From positions 7,874,001 to 7,938,000 of the forward strand of contig OX291551.1 of assembly GCA_946406115.1 (NCBI GenBank): a stretch of DNA of 64,000 nt, given 5' to 3'. Made by a program: the position numbers and the translations under genes. How positions within the stretch are numbered: the first letter of the stretch is position 1; each line of letters opens with the position of its first letter. The stretch is from Apoda limacodes. Lineage: Eukaryota > Arthropoda > Insecta > Lepidoptera > Limacodidae. The notes under the pieces are model-generated. The model was not told the DNA's origin. It made no database searches and saw nothing but the letters and a program-made list of their open reading frames with translations. Shown here piece after piece: positions 51,431 through 61,645 of this stretch.

Positions 51431-54149
51431 AGACCTAGTTCTTTAGTGGGCTATATTATTATTATGGCTGGTATAATTTTAGGTCCCACTTCAACTTTTA
51501 TAGAAGACTTATCTTTACCTAGCTGAAATTGTCCTAGAAACAAGGTCCGTCGATATATTCCTTTCTACTGAGGTGACTGAAATTTCTTTCTAACATAAAT
51601 TTCTAACCGGCAAAAAAGGCGAACTCGTCATTACGATGCTTTAACATTAATTTAGATATTTTTAAAACAAAACCTAAAGAATTTCACAACGAACATACAA
51701 TATTTTCACTATAACTTCTAGTATAAAAGTATTTACTAACCAGTAATGGTGGTACAATCTGGCTGTAGTTAACCTCCGTGGTAGCGTTTAGTGACACAAG
51801 CGAAGACCATGATTTCTTCCTTTTCGGGAAGCGTTTCGCCAATTTAAACGACAGCAATTGAATGTTCTGTATGTATGGGACCACGCACTTTTATCACCAC
51901 TAACCCCTCTCTAACAACCTTCTCCCTTACTACATTTCAAACCCCTCCATCCTATTTTATATTCCGGACGGATGTCCGGCCTTAACTAATTTTAAGAAAG
52001 AAAAAAGTCTTTTAAGTATAATTCTAGTTATGTTGGTTGGGGTACTATTATAGAGTCCTAGATTAATATGAATGGTCTAGATAAAAAGGCCTCATTATCC
52101 TAAACTTATAGTATAATAATATTATGTTCTAAATGTTCGTAAAGTTTTAACAAACCCGGTTAATTTCAAATAAACTAACACGTCATACCATTATACGGAA
52201 TACGTGAAAACCAAAACAACTTCCCTTTATATTGTTAGAATATTTATTGTACGAGGCTAGCCTAATGGTTATTAAACGACTGACTTAGGTAAGTCTCGCG
52301 GGCGTTTTCAATATTATAAAAGTTCTTAGTAACTTAAACTTAAAGCAGTTATATTCAACATTATAAAACTCCCAATCAGCGCTCTTAAAACTACCACCAA
52401 TTACAGTACGTTCGAACAAACCAATCAACGCTTGCTTTAAAACATTCTCTCTAATCACTTTAGTTCCAAACAAACACCCAATCATAGGTAGCTTTTAACC
52501 ATTCTTCTCGCGCCACAGGTTCAAAACTTTACGCAACTTTATTTTGTCTAGAGTTCGAATTCATAAATCGGAAGTTAGATTACTACCTACATTTAACAAT
52601 TAATTCCGTGTTGATGTCTACGATTCGTAAGTTCATAACTTAATATTTTACATTTGTCATTTGTACTAAGTATATTTTGTTAGCTTTAAACCTTTCATAA
52701 AATAAATCTAATCTAATGTATAAAATAATTGAACTTGAATATTTGAACGCGCCATTGTTATTTAAAGATGCATTTTGCTATTGGTAGTACGTCCATTGAG
52801 AATTGTTTACTAATGAAAATCTTCGCGCTAAAATTTGAATATACACATTGTATTACGAAAATGTTAAGGCATAAATATGGTATCGTCACACTACCTCCTT
52901 CTGTTTCACACGTTCTGTATTATATATTGCATTTGTTGCTAAAACCTAGTGTAGGTTACAGCGGATCAAATTTAGATTGCGAACAATATGAAGATATCGT
53001 ATCTTTACTGACACCATAATGCAGATTTATCTTATATCTATGATCACCTCGAAGGAGCGTTAAAAACCTGACTAGGTTGGATAGAGTTACTACTCAAACC
53101 GTTCTGAACTGAGTTTGAACCCAATGCCATTATAAACGTGTAAATAGTTAACTTTAGTAAATTCTTATTGCGCGATGTTATACCAAATTTATTTAGATGT
53201 GCTCGAACGGATTCTGATGCCCTGCGATTTGGATTTTAACGACTAGAAAGTATGTTTACTCTATCTTTAACTATCTTGCCCTGCTTTAACTGCCCTATTG
53301 CGATATGAAGGAAACGGAAGTACACACACACTCACTTTTGCATTTCTATTAGTGTGGATACGAAAACATTAAATACCTATATAATATGCAGGTACATTAA
53401 TACATAATGAGGATCCTTACATCACTTGTCCCAACAACAGTATAATAAAATGAAATTTATCAATAAATTGAACGCCAATTCGATCACAATGCGATTGTTC
53501 AATTTGGCGTGTCATTGAACTTAGACAGATAGTAACTTGACCTCGCGGTGACACAGATACTATTCATACATACATACCCATGGCTACCTTACACTTGGTA
53601 GTTGTTATACTTTAGAGCTCACACTATTTGTTAATGCAAGTTTGAAGTTTGTATGTTTACTGTTTGTATGATAGAGCAAAACAACGAAATCGTATTCCTT
53701 GTATGGGGACCACCCTTAAATTTTAATTTTTATCATTTGTTAGATAATCTCATCATTACAAAATGTATTTGGTAAAGATTACAGGCTATTTCGGGCTTAA
53801 AGCTCAAAGATAAGATAAGGCCGGACAGACAGACAGCCTCGGCTTAGTAACAGGGCTTAGAAATTAGGAACCTTAAAAAATATTCGGTCTATATTAATTT
53901 TATAATTTTATTAGTAATTTTATTAGTAAAAGTAGTAGTAGTAGTTATTAGTAAACTTTTTCACGCTTAAACCACCGTGCCGATTAATTGAGAGCACAGA
54001 TAATAGGATTCTATGGCAAACTTCCATGGACACCACAGTACCCAACGTAGACTATAATATGAATAAAAAATAAAGCTATTTTAACTAAACTATACACTAA
54101 ACAAGATAAAAAACAATTCAGTTTTTTTTTTTAAATATAAATAAAACTT
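51431..54149. other. No recognised gene
   Basis: About 2.7 kb with short frames only. Noted: CCGGACGGATGTCCGG hairpin (51965-51980); ACGCCAA / TTGGCGT pair at 53470-53506; CTATCTTTAACTATCTTGCC to CCCTATTGCGATATGAAGG (53260-53310), which resembles an antisense RTE-type tail like that at 42880-42930. No gene is supported. Confidence 0.45.
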
Positions 54150-54179
54150 AAGTAAAGAATTTCAGTTACGATTTGCCTC

Positions 54180-54435
54180 GAATCAATATACCTACTATTA
54201 TTATAAAAGCGAAAGTAACTCTGCCTGTCCGACTGACTGCCTGTTTGTTACTTTTTCGCGCTTAAAGCACTAAAGTTCCCGCGAGAATAACTATAACCAA
54301 GGTTAAACGAACTATAGCTACAGCTATAGGTTGCAATAGTTAGTTAATTAAAAGTATAATTAAGGAGTTGACGTAAGAATCCCACGCCGATAAACAAATT
54401 TATGGCGGGTGGAACCGCTGGCAAAAGCTAGCTTG
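54180..54435 (+). repeat. RTE-type 3' repeat
   Basis: TACTATTATTATAAAAGCGA, AAGTAACTCTGCCTGTCCGA, TTTTTCGCGCTTAAAGCACT, GACGTAAGAATCCCACGCCG and GGAACCGCTGGCAAAAGCTA. This is the direct-orientation form of the repeat seen at 38480-38715, with the same tail as 29935-30028. Non-coding. Confidence 0.65.
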
Positions 54436-55184
54436 GTTACAACTCAGGTTTACTTTTTATATAAAGTCATAAATACTCAGCGACCTGCTGAGACCAACCA
54501 ACTAATATGGAATATTAACTGGTTCCACAAAAATATATTTCTAGATATTTTTATATAGTGAAGGTCAAATATATTACTTTTGTAATTAGTAACATGACGT
54601 CGTACCTATTTAATGTTCAACAGATTAGTACAAACGATTAACGTCTTGAACCGACATAGGTTCTCATAGGCCAAGGTAACGCCTTATTGTAGGTAAGTGG
54701 GTTTAAAAGTTTTAAATAGGGTTCACTTTATTAGGTTTGGAAGCCAAGAAAAACACTTGTTGACGATTTAATTAACTTGGTATTTATTAACGTTATTCAC
54801 GTGTAAACGTCGTCTTTCTAATAGGGCACAGCTAAGCCTAACCACATAAAAAAATAAAATAAAACTCTTTAAATAATCCATTGTTCATGGTTTAACCTAT
54901 TAAGTACGAACGAGACAGACTTAAACTATTAGTTAAGGAGGGACAGATTTATTTTTGTTATATTCCAACAAGCCCCGTCAAAAATAAATATTTACATAAA
55001 AAAAATAATGCACAAAATCACAATAATAGTAGGTATAGAACCTACACACCTTCTTTTTTTAATCTCGGGAACAATCAATTTGGTCCATCATTTGTTGCGC
55101 AGGATTAGGATAACCCAGAAAATTTAATCAGACCAATTCACCTTTAGTAAGTATTCTTATCTTAACTTTTATTTAAAAATACGA
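54436..55184. other. No recognised gene
   Basis: A/T-rich. The last ~150 bp (55035-55184) may be the 3' untranslated part of the copia relic, but I could not identify an LTR. Confidence 0.4.
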
Positions 55185-55700
55185 TGTCACCACTCCAAGT
55201 TTTTCACTCATTGTAGAAAAACGCAATGTTGGTAAAGATTTCGTCAGAAAGTCAGCCAACTGGTTACCTGTGGGAACATAAATTAGTTTAATAACATTTT
55301 TCACTACCTTTTCTCTAGAAAAATGATATTTAATATCAATATGTTTTGATTTCTTGTGACTGGTAGTGGTATTTGCAATGGTTATATCACCATGCTCATT
55401 ATTATTCTCATAAAAAGGTATGGCTTTATTATTTCAATATTTAAACTTGTTACTAATGACCTTGACTATAAAGCTTCTTTAACAGCTTCAAACATTGCAT
55501 TCAGCCTTTGTTCAGGACACGGCAACCGTTGTTAGCCAGCTTATTGTGCATTTTAACAAATAACCTGTAGTACTTTTTCTGTCTACTTCATTACTTCCCC
55601 AATCGGAATAAACAAATCGCTATACTTACAACGGATGCAAGTCAACTTAAGATTCTTTGTTCCTTTCAAGTAACGTAAAACCCTTTTTAAGAATAACCAA
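55185..55700 (-). pseudogene. Ty1/copia RNase H-domain relic
   Basis: The minus strand from about 55700 reads RVLRYLKGTKNLKLTCI, then frames shift through the region of SDWGSDEVDRKSTTGY-like sequence (55630-55560, degraded), and the end is open: DITIANTTTSHKKSKHIDIK then YHFSREKVVKNVIKLIYVPT and GNQLADFLTKSLP (about 55400-55235). KRTKHIDIRYHFIRE...ADxLTKxLP is the hallmark C-terminal end of copia pol. Stops and frameshifts make it non-functional. No LTRs, integrase or gag were found, so this is a fragment. Confidence 0.88.
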
Positions 55701-56035
55701 AGTGAATGATTGTGTTTGTTAGCATGTCGACTTAAAAGGATTACAGCAAAAGGATTATGTATGTCGCAGTAAGATGGTTGAAACCGTGATATAGTTAAAC
55801 CCTAGGGATATAGATGGAAGCGGCTTACAACTGTCTTACTAGGAATATAACTATGATACGACCACGATCTAGTAATATAACTATCTTACTAGACTAAGCT
55901 AGTGAAATAATTATAGGTATATATTTTCTTTGATTTGCACAACTAGTTTATCTACTGATTATAAATAAAACGATACACAATGTAGCATAGAACCTTTGTA
56001 AGGGTAAGTGCCAACCTCTACAGTGCTTCATTTTT
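55701..56035. other. No recognised gene
   Basis: A/T-rich sequence between the copia relic and the LINE tail. ACTATCTTACTAG-like strings repeat loosely at 55830-55900. Nothing else is supported. Confidence 0.45.
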
Positions 56036-58380
56036 AATTTATTTATTTTTTTATTATAAAAGGACCTTAATACACTTACAGCTATGGCCAATACGTGTAA
56101 TAAGTAACTTAAAATTAAATTTAAATAAAATTATTTAAGTACTTATAAACTAGTGACAAAAAGACATTTTTCGTCATAGCAAACATGACAGTCTCTGGGT
56201 ACTGAGCAATCATATTGTTGACGAGTTGACAAGCCTGGATGGGCGAATGTTCCGCCTGCTGAATTCGCACCGGGTATGTAACAAAAAGGGTACGAGCTCG
56301 GCGTGGCGGTCCGCATTGGCCAAACCTTGGTACCAGCAGTCCACAATATTTATTTTGCACACTGGAGTTACCTACATGATTGTGAAAGAGCAGGTAGAAA
56401 TGCTCCAGGAGTGCCATTTTTCGTCTGAACTCTAGGGTGTTAAATCTTACCATTCCCACTACGAACATAGATGGGAAAAGATAAGGATAAAACCCATAAA
56501 AAAAATTACACACATAACTAGCAAATTTAAGTTGGACTCTTTCCACCAAAAGGGTATATTTAGCCTCATGTGGGTCCCAGATGATTGAGTTATACTCTAA
56601 TATACTCCGAACGTATGCGTTATACAATGCCACAATAGGTGCACTGTCGTCAAAACGTGCAGTTTGACGCAAAACAAAACTCAGAGCTTTTGCAGCTTCT
56701 TTACATATTGCATTTATGTGTTCATTAAAAGTTAGCCCCTAGTCAACTATTACCCCAAGGTCACGAATTTGTTCAACACGAGTGAGCGGAACGTCATTGA
56801 CAGCGTCGTCGTGGTACTGCGGCAAGCGCAAGCGGGTTACCGTCATTACCTTGCAATTGGATGTTTTAAACTCTAAATGGTTCTGGCGACTCCGCTCAAC
56901 TACACCGTCAATATCGCGCTGCAACAATGTGTGATCGTTCAAATTGTTCATGCTCAAAAATAGCTTCAGATCGTCAGCGAACATAGAGCATTTAGCTGTC
57001 CTCACGACCTCTGGCAGATCACTGATAAATATTAAAAATTGTGTAGGTTCAAGTATACTACCCTGACTTATTTCTGACGTGATCGCATAAGGTTCAGAGT
57101 AATATCCGTTTAGTTTCACATATTGGTATCGGTCAGAAAAGTAACTGACAAATAATTTAAGCAAATTAGGTGTGAAACCTATATTTGCAATTTTTTCTAG
57201 AAGGACATCATTATCTACTCGATCAAAGGCTTTACTAAAGTCAAAATACGCCACGTCGACTTGATGTCCTTTGTCTATTTCCGATACAGCGTAACTGACA
57301 AACTATAAGTGGCTGGTATGGTTGTCAAGCAGCCCGTTCGAAAACCATGCTGGTTGTCGGATAATCGAATGTGGGTTTGTTGCGTGAAGTGACAATTTAT
57401 AATAGATTCAAAAATCTTTCCGAATGCCGATGAGACATCTATAGGCCTATAATTATTCACTTCAGATCTGGAACCATTCTTGAACACAGGCGTAACTCTC
57501 GAAAGTTTCCAAAGCCGGGATATTTCCCTAACTTTAAACATAAATTAAATATGTAAAGAAGCGGCATCTCAAATGCACTGATACAGTCCTTAACAATATA
57601 CGATGGTATACCGTCCGACCCGGAAGAGGAATTTGCCTTAAGTTTTCTTACGGCGCGTCTCATCTCCTGAGAATTAATGGCGTCAATGGCCACACGAAAA
57701 GAGTCTGTATTTTGAGCGGCGTTTCGCTGAGCACTCTCCGCATTTAGTTGCGGTTTGTCGTCCCTAAATACGGATTTAAAATATTCAGCGAAAGCATCAG
57801 CTGCCTGTGTCCCTGTAACGCTTTGGCCCTCATATTTATAATGCTCTTAAGTTTGTCTTGTCGTCCGTTGATCTCTTAAGTAGGTCCAGAATTCACTTGG
57901 GTCCCTACTGATGTTTTTTTCTGTCCTTTTTAAATACTGTTAGAAAGTCCAGTCTAAGAGTTCTTTCACAAGTTTCCTATAAAACTTAAAAAATTCTAGA
58001 TTATGGTCTTTTTTTCAGCTTTGTAACGTTTCAGATGGCAATATTTCAACTTAATGTTGCGTATAATATCAGGCGTAAACCACGAAGGATAAAAATAATC
58101 CGAGTTCATACCTTCCGAGTTTTTTCTGGGAACGCAATCATCAAAACATTTGTAATTTTTTTTCATAAAATATATCTACAGCAGTATCAACATCTCTAGC
58201 TGCATAAAGCTCGTCCCACGTTAAAGCAGCTATAGAAGTATATAGAAAGCTATAATCCGCCTTTCTGAAGTTCCAATCGACAACGCGCCCATTAATAAGC
58301 GGCGGCGATGGCGAAGGCGGGATTGTGTTAAATATTCCAACAGACAGAGATTCTAAAATACTTAGCTAATAGAATGCTGC
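56036..58380 (-). mobile_element. LINE, 5'-truncated, minus strand
   Basis: About 2.3 kb. On the minus strand it begins near 58380-58290 with the end of the endonuclease region (VVDWNFRKADYSF), then a linker with YPSWFTPDIIRNIK (about 58110-58070), then RT motifs NSSSGSDGIPSYIV, YRPIDVSSAFGKIFESIIN, NQHGFRTG, FDFSKAFDRVDNDVLLEKI and MFADDLKLFL, and a C-terminal domain. The 3' end has an AAAT-type tail at 56036-56060. Frameshifts and stops separate the frames, but the FADD catalytic box is intact. It is a relative of the LINE at 1-2198 (about half of residues shared in the C-terminal domain by eye). Confidence 0.9.
56739..57254 (-). pseudogene. RT catalytic core of the 56-58 kb LINE
   Basis: 172-codon open stretch covering RT motifs 3-7: FDFSKAFDRVDNDVL, GFTPNLLKLF, SEISQGSILEPTQFLIFI, FADDLKLFL and RDLGVIVD. 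The usual PQGSxLGPLLF is changed to SQGSILEPTQF. The next segment (56672-56121) with LYNAYVRSILEYNSIIWDP continues in another frame, and 57541-57275 and 57693-57457 precede it in other frames. Confidence 0.88.
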
Positions 58381-58499
58381 CCAACAATATATATAATCAT
58401 TTAAATTATCACAAAATACTTTTTTTTTGCCATTGTGTGTATGTACAATCACTACTTTATATCTATCCTATCACTAGGTATACCGCGCGTATGAGCGAT

Positions 58500-58798
58500 G
58501 CCTGAAATGAAGATCCTAATGATACTATCTCTACTATTATCTTTTCGAATATACGTATAGCCGTTTCCAGTTTGATAACTCTCTCTCTCCCCCCCCCCCC
58601 TCTCTCTCTCTCTTTTTCTTTCTCAATCTAAAAAATAAATAATAGCTTAATATATAAGATAGGTGGGCAAAGCATTGGAAACGGGCTGCGTTACTCTTTT
58701 TTTCTTTATTCATAAACGAGTCACGCTCGATTTCACTACCCATATTTTTTTTTGTACCACGCGCCTTATATCGATACTTAAGGAGTAAACTCCAAAAA
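58500..58798. repeat. Minisatellite-bearing dispersed element (locus 3 of 4)
   Basis: CCTGAAATGAAGATCCTAAT and ATATACGTATAGCCGTTTCC (one diverged minisatellite unit), a CT tract with a poly-C insert (58578-58625), GCGTTACTCTTT ... GAGTCACGCT (decayed palindrome, 58688-58730), CACTACCCATATTTTTTTT, CCACGCGCCTTATATCGATA and CTTAAGGAGTAAACTCC with a GGAG/CTCC hairpin at the end. Same orientation as locus 2. Confidence 0.8.
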
Positions 58799-58799
58799 A

Positions 58800-58895
58800 T
58801 ATTTATGTTTTTGTTTCTGTTGTTTGGTATCCTTAGTACAAGATTTGCTTACTTTGGGACCAAATGTGTTATGTATAATGTCCAAAAATAATAAT
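58800..58895 (+). repeat. Common lepidopteran repeat fragment
   Basis: TTTGTTTCTGTTGTTTGGTA, CCTTAGTACAAGATTTGCTT and ACTTTGGGACCAAATGTG match the motif order at 41580-41660. Confidence 0.6.
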
Positions 58896-59354
58896 TCAGT
58901 GCCTATTCCAAATAAAAAAAAAACCCAACAGATTATTATAAGTATTTACAATTTTATAAAGATAATACTATAAAATATACTCGTAAATACAGTTTCTATG
59001 CAAAATTAACTACATATAGGTACCAAATACTCGCTATTTCAAATATTTATGAATATTATGTAAATAATTTATGAAAACACAATCGATAACACAAAATATA
59101 GTTGGTCCAGCGCAGCAGTAAAAACGTGACCAGCTTCCGTCAAACATGATGTAGGTAAGTTAAGAATACGTGATAGAAACAAGTTTTAATATTACCCCAT
59201 TACATATCTGACTTTATGTTATTTGTTAATGAAAAGTTATTAAATTCTGTTATATAACTAAGAATACAAGGTCATCTTTCATATTAATTTTGTTGCGGAG
59301 TCTCTTCGGTCGCGTCGCACAATATTTGCATATTAAAAATAGAAACTTATTAAC
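58896..59354. other. No recognised gene
   Basis: A/T-rich intron sequence. Nothing supported. Confidence 0.5.
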
Positions 59355-59578
59355 AACAAAAAAACCGGATTCAAAAAGATGCACTAAAAACCTAAAAATA
59401 ACTACTTTTTTCCAAAAACCGGATCTGAATTACAGTTTGTAGTTGGTTTTATGCAAATGAAGTGTGTTATAAATAAACTGTTAGTCACATTAGACACCAA
59501 CTTCAAACTGTCAGATCAGATTTTTGGAAATTATTTTTGCATTTTCAGGGCATCTTTTTGAAGCCAAATAATACACTT
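59355..59578 (+). repeat. Dispersed lepidopteran repeat (copy 3 of 3), with both inverted ends
   Basis: Left AAAAACCGGATTCAAAAAGA then TGCACTAAAAACCTAAAAAT; right TTTTTGCATTTTCAGGGCAT then CTTTTTGAAGCC. The left end is a reverse complement of the right over about 40 bp with mismatches. The interior shares AAGTGTGTTATAAA, TAGACACCAACTTCAAACTG and CAGATTTTTGGAAATTA with 17875-17960. This compact copy (about 220 bp) probably shows the true element limits. Confidence 0.75.
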
Positions 59579-60969
59579 AGGTCATTATCATGTGTCGAGG
59601 ATCTATATTATTTACCTGCTTTATTTTCTCTAGATACTTCCGAAGGATATTATTACTATCAATATCATAGACACCATTATCTATGGAAGTCGTCAGATTT
59701 TGAGCTAGGGTGGAGTAGATCGGGATAGGGATTAGGGTATAACAGATATGGTAGAAAATGTCATTTTATTATGGCAAAAATGACATTGCAGGCAAAATTC
59801 TCAAGGTTATCAGTACTTTGGGTAGTCTGACCCTAGCCTTGATGCTCCTGGTAACACCCGTGCCATCAAAACCATTTCAGCTGTAAGAAGTCCTCTGTTG
59901 AACTAAAGCCTCCGCCAAATTTTTAGAAAGACCAAGTTCACACTCTATTAATTCCACTCTCAACTGATAGGATTTTTTCTTTGTCTATCTGTACAAGGTC
60001 TGTACAATATTCTTGGCACAAAAAAAAAAATATTGTAAAGGCAATTCTTAAGAAATTTTGTTTTTGTCTAAGTCCAAATAGCAAGAATGTAGTCGAATGA
60101 ATGTAGTAGTTGATTTATTAACCTTTGAAAATTCGATCGTAACGACAAAGACGCAATTTTCATTTCAATACTGTGAGTCACTCCCCTATCTCGCCCTAAT
60201 TCAAAATTTATGTACACACACAATTTTACACATTTACAAGTATTGTGAGTAATAAATAAGATATTCTGTCGCACAGGTGTGCAATTATGCATTATACTAT
60301 TGTTATTACACAAATCTAATTAGGCTCTGTGGCTCAGCCCACTCTGATTACTAAGCCTTCGATAGGATAACAAACCAGGCTGTGATAAAATCATACGTTT
60401 TCATTGGTGACAATTGGCCGCCCAATGAAAATGAAAATTTACAGGCATCATTTCTTTTATCATGCATCGGTGACTCATTTATGTCATAATAAAGACTACA
60501 TTTATTTTATATAATTATTTCATTAATACCTACCTACTCTTCAAAGTTACTTTCTTCTTTCTGAATACTGACCTACCTATTATACATATATTTATAAGAC
60601 ACAAAGAAGGAGCTATACCAATAGCAATTTAAGTTTATTAAATTTTTTTAAGGTCTCCGAGAATAAATAGCAGGTATAAAGGTAGCAAGAAGAGTAATTG
60701 ATGATACCTGCTACTAAATCACATAGTAGCAGTTGGTAGTAGCATTTACAGTGACAAATTGTTTTGTGATTTATGTATAGTTTTAATTGAACACGGTGTA
60801 CCTACACTATGCTAAGACGATTAATCTATCGGGATCTCAAGTAGGTAGAGTAAACGCAATGATAAATTTGGTAATACAAACGTGTGCAAATACTAATGCT
60901 AAAAATCTTTACGTAATTACTATGACATGCCTTGTCATTTGTTTCATACCTAATAGGTGTTTTGGAGTT
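59579..60969. other. No recognised gene; three small perfect hairpins
   Basis: Hairpins: AATGTCATTTT (59757-59767) with 59777-59787; TTTTCATTGG (60398-60407) with 60422-60431; TAGCAGGTAT (60668-60677) with 60704-60713. Frames at 59537-59728, 60068-60313 and 60787-61005 have no recognisable domain. Confidence 0.5.
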
Positions 60970-61645
60970 TTCTCCTTAAGAATCGATATAAGGCCCGTGG
61001 TATGAAAAAAATATGGGTAGTGAAATCGAGCGTTACTCTTTCTTAAAAAATGAAAGAGAAACGCTGCCCCTTCCCAATGCTTTCCGCACCTCTCTTACAT
61101 ATTATTCTATTATTTATTTTTTAGAGAGAGAGGGAAAGAGAATAAAAGAAAGAGAGAAAGAGAAAGACACACACACACACGCACAGAGAGAGAGAGAGTT
61201 ATATATCTGGAAATGGCTATATGTCTGAAAATATTAAAAGTAGACTAGTAGTTTCTTAACAGAAGTGATAGATCTCATTAAGATCTTTATTTCGGATGAC
61301 AGCTGTCAAACTAGAAAGGGCCCTATCTCCGTAACTATTGATCTTAGCAATTTCTTCACAGAAATCATAGATCTCATCAAAATCTTTATTCTGGATAGTT
61401 GTCAAACTAGAAATGGCTATATCTTCAAAAATATTAATAGTAGACTAGTAGTTTCTTTACAAAAATGGTTGATCTCATCAAAGCCTTTATTTAGGATGAC
61501 ATCCCTTAGTCTAAAAAGGGCTACCTATATCTCTGAAATTGTTTACATAAAAAACAGACCGAGACCGAAAGAAACAGAGATAGACAGAGTGAGAGAGAGA
61601 CAGGGACAGAAAGGAGGAGAGAGAGAAAACTCCAGTCGTGTGTCG
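60970..61645. repeat. Minisatellite-bearing dispersed element (locus 4 of 4, inverted)
   Basis: Reverse orientation relative to loci 2 and 3. GGAGTTTTCTCC hairpin, ATCGATATAAGGCCCGTGG, ATATGGGTAGTGAAATCGAG, a decayed palindrome GCGTTACTCTTTCTT ... GAAAGAGAAACGC, a GA/CA-rich tract (61121-61198), three ~101-bp minisatellite units (starting about 61250, 61351 and 61452, each with GATCTCAT and CTTTATT), then a second GA-rich tract (61560-61630). The 141-codon frame across the units (61265-61690) is an artefact. Confidence 0.82.

Noticed and set aside
52768..53019. 83-codon frame (MHFAIGSTSIENCLL...)
   Set aside because: Normal-looking residues, but no domain, no splice signals and no relation to the ABCG protein; treated as chance.
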